Origin: Collinsella aerofaciens
GTDB lineage: Bacteria > Actinomycetota > Coriobacteriia > Coriobacteriales > Coriobacteriaceae
Reading direction: 5' to 3'
Length of the DNA: 30,342 nt
Assembly (NCBI GenBank): GCA_008668235.1
Contig: RQCP01000017.1
Location: 1 to 30,342, forward strand
The position numbers and the translations under genes were made by a program. Of the stretch, positions 15,334 through 22,507 are shown piece after piece (the stretch's first letter is position 1; every line of letters begins with the position of its first letter). Under the pieces are notes generated by a model. That model made no database searches and was not told where the DNA came from. It saw only the letters and a list, made by a program, of their open reading frames with translations.

Positions 15334-17646
15334 ATGGCTGGTAATCACTTTAAGGGCAGCGATAGCGGCCGCCCTGCAGTTCCGCCGCGTCCGAACGGGG
15401 CTGGTAAGGCCGGCACGCGGGGCGGCGCTGGACAGGGCGGTTCCGGTAAGCGCGTGTCCCCGGGCGAGACGGCGATGTTTACCGCTCTGTACGAGCAGTC
15501 TCAAAAGGCAAAAAAGACCGGCCGTGCAAGAGGAAATGTCTTTGCGGACGGTGCAACCTCCACGTCGCAGCCGAGCGGGGCTCCTTCGGTACCCGCGAAC
15601 AACGCGGGTGCTGCCAACGCCGCGAATGGCGCCGGCAACGTTAATGCCGGCAAGGCCGCCAACAATACTCCCTCTGCCGGTGGCGCGGGGCTTACGGGTA
15701 ACCTTGGCACGATTTACACCGGCGCCTCCGAGACTGGCACGTTCGCCCGCCTGGATGATAGCGGTGCCGAGTTTGCGGGCTCGGGTTCCAAGGAAGATTA
15801 TTACGATTTTGGCTTGAACTACGGTAGCGATGCTTCGTCGAGTTCGACCTCTGACGGTCTGGTCCGTCATCGCCATCGCAAGGGCGAGCGCAAAAAGCGT
15901 CACACCGGCGCCATTATTGCCTCTGTGGTCGCGGTGCTTCTCGTTGCGCTTGGCGCAAGCGGCTTTATGCTGCTTAACTCGGCAAAGACCGTAAAGAGTG
16001 AAGCGAAGGAGGCTGTCGAGATCGTCGGTGGCCTTAAGGACAAGGTCACGTCGGGCGATTTTTCGACGCTGCCTGACGACGCGAAGAAGATCGATGAGCT
16101 CTGTAACAGCATGAAGGCGGAGACCTCGAGCCCGCTGTGGGCGGCGGCTTCGTTTATCCCGGTGTATGGCAGCGATATCAATGCGGCCCGCACCATGATT
16201 GACGCCCTGTCCGATGTCTCGAGCAATGCGCTGGTTCCCATGGCCGACAACCTCTCGCAGGCTACGCCCGGCAAGCTGTTCCAGGACGGCATGATTAACG
16301 TGTCCGCGCTGCAGGCGGTCGCCGATTCGCTTTCCAGCAGCTCGAAGGTGTTCAAGAGCGCCAACGAGAAGGTCCAGGGCATTGGCGATACTCATATTTC
16401 CCAGGTGACCGAGCTGGTCGATAAGGCCAAGGACGGCTTTGCCACCCTCAACGGTGCGGTTGACGCGGCGGAGAAGGTCGCCCCCGTCCTTCCCCAGATG
16501 CTCGGCGCCAACGGCCAGACGCGCAACTACCTTATGTACGCCATGAACAACGTCGAGATTCGTGCTTGCGGCGGCTTTGGCGGTTCGCAGGGCCTGATTT
16601 CGGTTACTGACGGCCGGATGTCGATTGGCGAGTTTGTTCCCCGCATTGGACTCAGCGAGGATGAGGCAGTCGAGAGCGTCGACGAAGAGGATGAGGCGCT
16701 GTTCGGCAACCACAGTAACCTGTACAACTCGGGCAATACCTATTCGCCTGATTGGCCCCGCAACTCGCAGCGTGTCGCCGCGCTGTGGAAGTCCCAGTAT
16801 GGACAGGACGTTGATGGCGTCATCGGTATCGACCCGGTGTTCCTGCAGTATCTGCTGGGCCTGGTCGGTAACGTGTCACTGCCCGACGGAACGGTTGTCG
16901 ACGGCACTAACGCCGCAAAGGTCCTCATGCACGATGTGTACTGGAACTATCCGGTCGAGGAGTCGGACGGCATCTTTGCATCCGTCGCCAGCGCAGCCTT
17001 CGACAAGATTCTTGGCGGTATCGGCGATGTCGATGTTGCGAAGCTTGTCAGCGCCGTTGAGCGCGGTGCCGAAGAGGGCCGCCTGATCGCGTGGATGAGA
17101 AACGATGATGAGCAGAGTGCCATCAAAGAGACGGGCATTGACGCTTCGCTGCCCGATCCGGATGACCCGAGTGCCGATCCTGTTGCCGGCGTTTACTTTA
17201 ACAACCTGAGCTTCTCCAAGCTCGACTGGTATCTGAACGCCGACACGCAGATCGGCCAGGGCATCAAGAACGGCGACGGCACGTGCTCGTATCGCATCAC
17301 CGTTACTCTGACGAACATCATGACGCAGGAGGAGGCAGGCAAGCTGCCCGACTACGTTGCGGCGAGCGCACCCGATGCCGCGCGTGACGACGAACGCCTG
17401 AATGTCTTGTTGTTTGCCCCGACGGGCGGCAACATCAGTGACCTTACGGTTGAGGGCACGCAGTTTGGTCTTGGCGCCGCTACGTGGCATGGAATCCCCT
17501 TCTATTCGGGCACCGTTGACCTGCATGCTGGCGAGACGACGACGATCACGTATACGCTGACCACGTCGGCCGAGGCGGGGGACAAGCCGCTTACGCTGCG
17601 TCAGACTCCTACATGCCAGGCGGCTCGCGACAGCGCGTCGGCGTAG
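15334..17646 (+). CDS. DUF4012 domain membrane-anchored envelope protein
   Basis: A 770-residue protein. Residues 1-110 are a low-complexity Gly/Ala/Asn/Pro-rich tail, then comes a basic stretch (RHRHRKGERKKRH) and one membrane helix at about 191-213. The rest is a large predicted extracytoplasmic region, giving an N-in topology. The outer region matches DUF4012: SSPLWAAASFIPVYGSDINAA, then NYLMYAMNNVEIRACGGFGGSQGLIS, then DWPRNSQRVAALW and VDGVIGIDPVFLQYLLGLVG. The family occurs mainly in actinobacteria and often near cell-wall polysaccharide genes. Its activity is unknown; the ACGGFGGS segment is the most conserved-looking part. The ATG at 15334 has GAGGAT at 6 nt. glmM follows 83 nt downstream, but a hairpin separates the two. 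Confidence 0.85.
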   Translation: MAGNHFKGSDSGRPAVPPRPNGAGKAGTRGGAGQGGSGKRVSPGETAMFTALYEQSQKAKKTGRARGNVFADGATSTSQPSGAPSVPANNAGAANAANGAGNVNAGKAANNTPSAGGAGLTGNLGTIYTGASETGTFARLDDSGAEFAGSGSKEDYYDFGLNYGSDASSSSTSDGLVRHRHRKGERKKRHTGAIIASVVAVLLVALGASGFMLLNSAKTVKSEAKEAVEIVGGLKDKVTSGDFSTLPDDAKKIDELCNSMKAETSSPLWAAASFIPVYGSDINAARTMIDALSDVSSNALVPMADNLSQATPGKLFQDGMINVSALQAVADSLSSSSKVFKSANEKVQGIGDTHISQVTELVDKAKDGFATLNGAVDAAEKVAPVLPQMLGANGQTRNYLMYAMNNVEIRACGGFGGSQGLISVTDGRMSIGEFVPRIGLSEDEAVESVDEEDEALFGNHSNLYNSGNTYSPDWPRNSQRVAALWKSQYGQDVDGVIGIDPVFLQYLLGLVGNVSLPDGTVVDGTNAAKVLMHDVYWNYPVEESDGIFASVASAAFDKILGGIGDVDVAKLVSAVERGAEEGRLIAWMRNDDEQSAIKETGIDASLPDPDDPSADPVAGVYFNNLSFSKLDWYLNADTQIGQGIKNGDGTCSYRITVTLTNIMTQEEAGKLPDYVAASAPDAARDDERLNVLLFAPTGGNISDLTVEGTQFGLGAATWHGIPFYSGTVDLHAGETTTITYTLTTSAEAGDKPLTLRQTPTCQAARDSASA

Positions 17647-17674
17647 GGTTTTTCTGGTAGCGCAGATAATCGAG

Positions 17675-17680
17675 TACCAT
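17675..17680 (+). promoter_or_regulatory. Candidate glmM -10 element
   Basis: TACCAT lies 18 nt after TTTCTG (17651-17656). Transcription would start near 17687, inside the following hairpin. A similar TACCAT precedes metA (5454-5459) and TGCCAT follows a perfect TTGACA at 30220. The call is weak. Confidence 0.3.
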
Positions 17681-17683
17681 TTT

Positions 17684-17716
17684 GGGGCGGACAGGCAATC
17701 TGTTCGCCCCTATTTT
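17684..17716 (+). terminator. Hairpin and T-rich tail between DUF4012 gene and glmM
   Basis: GGGGCGGACAG (17684-17694) and CTGTTCGCCCC (17700-17710) form an 11-bp stem (one G-T wobble) with loop GCAAT, followed by TATTTTG. It looks like an intrinsic terminator for the DUF4012 transcript, but sits only about 7 nt before the glmM ribosome-binding site. It could also be the 5' end of the glmM message or an attenuator. Confidence 0.6.
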
Positions 17717-17729
17717 GTAAGGAGAGCGC

Positions 17730-19061
17730 ATGAAGTACTTTGGCACCGACGGCTTTCGCGGTGAGGCCAACGTTGGGCTGACGGTAGAGCACGCTTATAA
17801 GATTGGCCGTTTTGTGGGCTGGTATTACGGCGCCAACCGCGAGCGCAAGGCACGCGTGATCGTGGGCAAGGACACGCGTCGCTCGAGTTATATGTTTGAG
17901 GCGGCACTGGTGAGCGGCCTGGTCGCGAGCGGTGCGGACGCCTATATGCTGCATGTGATCCCGACGCCGGGCGTAGCGCATCAGACTGTGGAAGGCTGCT
18001 TCGATTGCGGCATCATGATCAGCGCGAGCCACAACCCGTTTTGCGATAACGGCATTAAGCTAGTCAACAGCGACGGCTTTAAGATGGACGAGGACGTACT
18101 GGAGCTCATCGAGGACTATATCGATGGCAAGAGCGAGGTGCCGCTGGCAACGGGCAACCACATCGGCGCCACGGTGGACTACATGCAGGGTCGCAACCGC
18201 TACATTGCTTCGCTCATCGCCAGCGCGAACTTTTCGCTGCAGGGCGTCAAGATCGGTATCGACTGCGCCAACGGCTCGGCATCCTCGGTGGCCAAGCCGG
18301 TGTTCGACGCACTGGGCGCCGATGTGCGCGTGATCAATGCCGCGCCCGACGGCTTTAACATCAATGTCGACTGCGGCTCTACGCATATTGAGCGCCTGCA
18401 GCGCCACGTGGTGGAGCAGGGCCTGGATGTGGGTTTTGCCTACGATGGCGATGCCGACCGCTGCCTGGCCGTGGACGAGCGCGGCCGCGTGGTCGACGGT
18501 GACCAGATCCTGTACGTGTGCGGTGTGTACCTGAACAAGCACGGGCGTCTCTCGGGCGGTACCGTGGTGCCGACGATCGCCAGCAACTTTGGCCTGATCA
18601 AGTCGTTGGAGCTTGCCGGCCTGAGTGCCGTGACCAGCGGCGTGGGCGACCGTCACGTGTATGCCAAGATGCGCGAGGGCGGCTACAGCCTGGGCGGCGA
18701 GCAGACGGGCCATACGATCTTTGGCGATATCGAGCGCACGGGCGACGGCATTATGACCTCGCTGCGCGTGATGGAAGTGATTCGTGCCGAGCGCGAGACG
18801 CTCTCGCAGCTCACGGCTCCGTGCAAGCTGCTGCCACAGGCGCAGGTGGCCGTGCACGTGGCGGACAAGGACGCCGCGCTCGAGAATATGGGCGTGCAGA
18901 ACGCCATCGCCGAGGCCGAGGCTGCGCTGGCAGGCGAGGGCCGCGTGCTCGTGCGCAAGAGCGGAACCGAGTCGGTTATCCGCGTGCTGGCCGAGGCGCC
19001 CGACCAAGCATCCGCCGATGCCGCCATGAAGCGCATCGCCAACGCGCTCGAGGCTCTGTAA
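17730..19061 (+). CDS. glmM: Phosphoglucosamine mutase
   Basis: A 443-residue cytosolic enzyme of the alpha-D-phosphohexomutase family. It converts glucosamine-6-phosphate to glucosamine-1-phosphate on the way to UDP-GlcNAc for peptidoglycan. It starts with the GlmM hallmark MKYFGTDGFRG; the phosphoserine loop is ISASHNP with catalytic S100, the magnesium loop is DGDADR (239-244), the sugar-binding loop is GGEQTG (322-327) and the phosphate-binding end is RKSGTESVIRV. Thr replaces the more common Ser in the GEQ(S/T)G loop, a conservative change. TAAGGAGA lies 5 nt before the ATG at 17730. Length is usual for GlmM. It converges on the M32 peptidase with a shared terminator. Confidence 0.96.
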   Translation: MKYFGTDGFRGEANVGLTVEHAYKIGRFVGWYYGANRERKARVIVGKDTRRSSYMFEAALVSGLVASGADAYMLHVIPTPGVAHQTVEGCFDCGIMISASHNPFCDNGIKLVNSDGFKMDEDVLELIEDYIDGKSEVPLATGNHIGATVDYMQGRNRYIASLIASANFSLQGVKIGIDCANGSASSVAKPVFDALGADVRVINAAPDGFNINVDCGSTHIERLQRHVVEQGLDVGFAYDGDADRCLAVDERGRVVDGDQILYVCGVYLNKHGRLSGGTVVPTIASNFGLIKSLELAGLSAVTSGVGDRHVYAKMREGGYSLGGEQTGHTIFGDIERTGDGIMTSLRVMEVIRAERETLSQLTAPCKLLPQAQVAVHVADKDAALENMGVQNAIAEAEAALAGEGRVLVRKSGTESVIRVLAEAPDQASADAAMKRIANALEAL

Positions 19062-19097
19062 GGTAGTCATTGGGGACGTTCTTAAACAACTAGGTGG

Positions 19098-19136
19098 AAA
19101 GGGGGCGCCGCGGATTGGTTCCGCGGCGTCCCCTTT
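19098..19136. terminator. Bidirectional terminator between glmM and M32 peptidase
   Basis: AAAGGGGGCGCCGCGG (19098-19113) pairs with CCGCGGCGTCCCCTTT (19121-19136), 16 bp with one G-T wobble, loop ATTGGTT. A-rich on the left and T-rich on the right, it suits both convergent genes. Confidence 0.85.
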
Positions 19137-19158
19137 GCGTTGACGTGTCGGTTATGCC

Positions 19159-20742
19159 TTACAGCTCGTAGAGCGTGGTGAACTTGTCCTGCAGGTAGCT
19201 GCAGTAGTAGCGGGCATCGAACGCCATGCCGCATGCGCCCTTGATGAGTTCCGGCGCGTCCTTGGCGCGGCCCCACTGCCAAATGTGCTCGCCCAGCCAG
19301 GCGCGGACGGGCGCCAGATCGCCGCTCGCACAGGCGCCATTGAGGTCGACGCCGTCGCGGCACATGGCCGGCACGAACATGGCGTCGTAGGCGCTGCCCA
19401 GCGCATAGGTGGGGAAGTAACCAAACGAGCCACCGCTCCAGTGTGTATCCTGCAGGCACCCGTGCGTGTCGTCAGGAACGGGAATGCCCAGGTACTCGTT
19501 CATAAAGCGATTCCAAAGTGCGGGGATGTCCTTGGCCGTGGCCTCGCCGGCAAACAGCATGCGCTCGATCTCGTAGCGCACCATAACGTGCAGCGGATAG
19601 GTGAGCTCGTCGGCCTCGGTGCGGATCAACGACGGCTGAGCGATGTTCACGGCGTGGTAGAGCGTGTCCTCGTCCACGTTGCCGTAGACCTCGGGCGCGT
19701 GGCGGCGCAGCACCTCGAGCAGCGGTCCCATAAAGGCGCGGCTGCGACCCACGGTGTTCTCGAAAAAGCGGCTTTGACTCTCGTGGATGCCCATGGAGGT
19801 GCCGCCCTCAAGACAGGTGCGCGCATAGGCAGGATTGACGCCCAGCTCGTACATGGTGTGTCCCGCCTCGTGGATGATGCTGTAGACGTTGGAGATGCAG
19901 TCGTCTTCGTAGACGTGCGTCGCGATGCGCGCATCGCCCACCGAGAATCCCTCGCTAAACGGATGTTCGGTAAAGGCAAGCGTGGTGTCGTCCAGGTCCA
20001 GGCCGACGAGCTTCATGAGGTCGAAGCTCATGGCGCGCTGAGCGGCCTCGGGCACGCGGGCGTGCAAAAAGTCTGCAGCGGGCTGCTGGCCGCGCTCGCC
20101 GATGGCGTGCACGAGCGGCACGACCGTCGCCTTGACCTCATCGCAAAACGCATCGAAGCTCTTTGCGGAAAGGCCGCGCTCGTACTGGTCGAGCCAAACG
20201 TCGTATGGGTCGCGCTGGGGGTCCATGAGCTCGGCCTGATGCTTAAGTTGGGCGACGATTCTATCCACATAGGGCTCAAAGCTCGCCCAGTCATTGGCCG
20301 TCTTGGCCTTGTGCCACACGGCATCGGCCTCGCAGGTGAGCCTGGTCCAGGCCTCGGCCTCCTCGGTGGGGATGACGCTTGCCTCGCGCTGGTCGCGGCC
20401 GAGCACACGGATCTCGTCGAGCAGCTGCGGGTCGTCTACGTGTCCGCCTGCAACCGTCTCGCGCGCTAACGAGCGTACGAGCTCAACGGACTTCTCGCTG
20501 GTCAGCAGCTTGTGATGCTCGCCGGCAAGCGTGCCCATGGCGTCGGCACGGGCGGTAGCGCCGTTGACAGGAGCGATCGTCGCTCCATCGAACTCGGCAA
20601 TCTTGAGCAGGTACTCACGAGTCCACAGCTTGCCCTCGAGTTTGCGGAACTTTTTGACGGCCTTGTCGACTTTAGCAGCCTTGACGCCCTTGGCAGCCTT
20701 TGCCACGGCGGCCTGGGCCTTCTTATCGAGTTTCTTTCCCAT
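19159..20742 (-). CDS. M32-family metallocarboxypeptidase (thermostable carboxypeptidase 1 type)
   Basis: A 527-residue cytosolic zinc carboxypeptidase that removes C-terminal residues from peptides. The zinc motif HEXXH appears as HEAGH in SIIHEAGHTMYELG. The M32 signature HESQSRFFEN follows, then LTYPLHVMVRYEIERMLF and GSFGYFPTYALGSAYDAMF. The family is usually about 500 residues; here there is an extra N-terminal region of about 35 residues that is nearly all Lys and Ala (MGKKLDKKAQAAVAKAAKG and beyond). TAAGGAT lies about 6 nt before the ATG at 20742, which supports that start and so the extension. It is divergent from the pheST T-box, sharing a 138-nt intergenic region. Confidence 0.93.
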   Translation of the reverse strand: MGKKLDKKAQAAVAKAAKGVKAAKVDKAVKKFRKLEGKLWTREYLLKIAEFDGATIAPVNGATARADAMGTLAGEHHKLLTSEKSVELVRSLARETVAGGHVDDPQLLDEIRVLGRDQREASVIPTEEAEAWTRLTCEADAVWHKAKTANDWASFEPYVDRIVAQLKHQAELMDPQRDPYDVWLDQYERGLSAKSFDAFCDEVKATVVPLVHAIGERGQQPAADFLHARVPEAAQRAMSFDLMKLVGLDLDDTTLAFTEHPFSEGFSVGDARIATHVYEDDCISNVYSIIHEAGHTMYELGVNPAYARTCLEGGTSMGIHESQSRFFENTVGRSRAFMGPLLEVLRRHAPEVYGNVDEDTLYHAVNIAQPSLIRTEADELTYPLHVMVRYEIERMLFAGEATAKDIPALWNRFMNEYLGIPVPDDTHGCLQDTHWSGGSFGYFPTYALGSAYDAMFVPAMCRDGVDLNGACASGDLAPVRAWLGEHIWQWGRAKDAPELIKGACGMAFDARYYCSYLQDKFTTLYEL

Positions 20743-20880
20743 ACCGTATCCTTAATCTCGCAGGCCGAGCGCCGCAGGCGGGTGCGCGGCCAATTTGCAC
20801 AGCTACTTGCCTTGTACCCAGCGCGAACAAAACGGAACGCGGCGATACACTCGCGAAATGTGTTATCCTATAGCCCAATG

Positions 20881-21161
20881 CGTTGACGGAGAGGGTTTTG
20901 CCCGCCGCGTCGCCGGTAAGAGAGGGAAGGTCATGGGCTGCAAGCCTTCCTGCGGTGGCAAGGGCCAAGCGTTCACTCCCGAGCAGCGACCTCAACGGGC
21001 GCGCGGCCAGCGGCGGCGATGTCCCCAGTAGGGAAGCCGTGAGCCTCGCGATAAGGGGCGCAGAGTGGGCGCGGCGGGCCAGACATCCGCCGGGTCAAAC
21101 AAGGTGGTACCGCGGAATTCAACCGTCCTTGGGCAATGTACATGCCCGAGGACGGTTTTTT
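20881..21161 (+). ncRNA. T-box leader (tRNA-Phe sensing) of pheST
   Basis: The conserved T-box AACAAGGTGGTACCGCGG is at 21098-21115. It is followed by a terminator: CCGTCCTTGGGCA (21123-21135) with TGCCCGAGGACGG (21143-21155), 13 bp with one wobble, then six T (21156-21161). Stem I closes with CGTTGA (20881-20886) and TCAACG (20992-20997). A TTC Phe codon followed by A at 20972-20974 lies on the 3' side of Stem I, where the specifier loop is expected. Uncharged tRNA-Phe would stabilise the antiterminator and allow pheST transcription. The exact 5' end and the internal stems are not resolved by eye. Confidence 0.93.
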
Positions 21162-21246
21162 GTTACCGAACCGGGCCGCGCATCCGCAGCATCGGGCGGC
21201 GTCAGCCGTCCCGGAGCGCGGATGCGCGAGAGACGAAAGGGAAGAC

Positions 21247-22323
21247 ATGAGTCTGATTGACGATCTGGTCAAACTCGAGGAAGAGGCCAAGGAGCTCGTC
21301 GCCGGCGCCGACGACGCCGCCAAGCTCGAGGCCGCGCGCGTTGAGCTGCTCGGCCGCAAGGGTCGTATTACCGGCCTGATGCGTATGATGGGCAAACTCG
21401 CCCCCGAGGATCGCCCCATGATGGGCAAGCGCGCCAACGAGATGCGCCAGCTGATCGAGGGCATGCTCGACGAGCGCACCACCGAGATGAAGGCCGCCGC
21501 CCTCAAACACGCACTCGAGCACGAGGCCGTCGACATCACGCTGCCGGGCATCCGTCCGCAGATCGGTCACCAGCACCTGATCAAGCAGATCATCGAGGAG
21601 GCCGAGGACATCTTCTGCGGCATCGGCTACACCGTCGAGTCCGGCCCCATGGTCGACACCTCCTACTACAACTTCACCGCGCTCAACGCCCCCATGGATC
21701 ACCCGAGCCGTTCGGCCCGCGATACCTTCTACGTGGTCGACAACACCCCCGGCAGCGTCGCGCACCCCGAGGCTCATGCCCACGGCGAGTCCGACGTGCT
21801 GCTGCGCACCCAGACCTCGGGCGTGCAAATCCACACCATGGAGTCGCAAAAGCCGCCCATCTACATGATCTGCCCGGGCACCGTCTACCGTCCCGACACG
21901 GCCGACGCCTGCCACCTGCCGCAGTTCAACCAGATTGAGGGCCTGGTCGTCGACGAGGGTATCACCTTTGGCGATCTTAAGGGCACGCTCGACTACTTTG
22001 TTAAGTGCATGTTTGGTGAGGATCGCAAGACGCGCTATCGCCCGCACTTCTTCCCCTTCACCGAGCCTTCCTGCGAGGTGGACGTGAGCTGCCACGTGTG
22101 CGGCGGCAAGGGCTGCAACTTCTGCAAGCACAGCGGCTGGATCGAGATTCTGGGCTGCGGCATGGTCGACCCCAACGTCCTGATCAACTGTGGCATCGAC
22201 CCCGAGAAGTACACCGGCTTCGCCTTTGGTATTGGCGCCGAGCGCGTCGCGGCACTGCGCTACGACCTGCCCGACCTCAGAACTCTCATGACGGGTGATA
22301 TGCGCTTCTTGAATCAGTTCTAG
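21247..22323 (+). CDS. pheS: Phenylalanyl-tRNA synthetase alpha subunit
   Basis: A 358-residue catalytic subunit of the alpha2beta2 enzyme that charges tRNA-Phe. An N-terminal coiled coil (about 1-85, rich in Glu/Lys/Ala) is followed by the class II core. Motif 2 is GTVYRPDTADACHLPQFNQIEGLVV, the Phe pocket is around HFFPFTEPSCEVDV, and motif 3 is GFAFGIGAERVAALRYDL. A four-cysteine insert CHVCGGKGCNFC (about 281-292) is a known variant of some PheS proteins and may bind zinc. The ATG at 21247 is preceded by AAAGGGAAG; an earlier in-frame start at 21136 falls inside the T-box terminator and is rejected. The gene is under T-box control. pheT follows after an unusually long 184-nt gap. Confidence 0.97.
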   Translation: MSLIDDLVKLEEEAKELVAGADDAAKLEAARVELLGRKGRITGLMRMMGKLAPEDRPMMGKRANEMRQLIEGMLDERTTEMKAAALKHALEHEAVDITLPGIRPQIGHQHLIKQIIEEAEDIFCGIGYTVESGPMVDTSYYNFTALNAPMDHPSRSARDTFYVVDNTPGSVAHPEAHAHGESDVLLRTQTSGVQIHTMESQKPPIYMICPGTVYRPDTADACHLPQFNQIEGLVVDEGITFGDLKGTLDYFVKCMFGEDRKTRYRPHFFPFTEPSCEVDVSCHVCGGKGCNFCKHSGWIEILGCGMVDPNVLINCGIDPEKYTGFAFGIGAERVAALRYDLPDLRTLMTGDMRFLNQF

Positions 22324-22331
22324 GCTGCGGC

Positions 22332-22424
22332 TTGCCCAAGCACGGCACCTCGGCGCTCATTCGTCGCTTGCGTACCAAAGTACGCGGCGCTCCTCTTTCG
22401 GGCCGATCTGCCGCACTTGGACAA
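22332..22424. repeat. Long structured intergenic repeat, copy 2 (between pheS and pheT)
   Basis: Pairs in order: TTG (22332-22334)/CAA (22422-22424), CCAAG (22336-22340)/CTTGG (22416-22420), GGCA (22344-22347)/TGCC (22409-22412), TCGG (22350-22353)/CCGA (22403-22406), and a central GCGTAC (22370-22375), loop CAAA, GTACGC (22380-22385). The core 22361-22399 matches copy 1 (70-108) in 33 of 39 positions; the arms have a different sequence but are again self-complementary. It sits inside the pheS-pheT gap and must be transcribed with them. Confidence 0.72.
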
Positions 22425-22507
22425 CCCTCGCTTTGTAAGGAATGTTCACAAAGTTGAAGTTTCCACCTGCATCTCTTCGCAGGCTTTCAGTATGAAAGGA
22501 GAGCTAG

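Noticed and set aside
21136..21246. N-terminal extension of PheS
   Set aside because: It would start inside the T-box terminator hairpin; the ATG at 21247 begins the normal PheS N-terminus.
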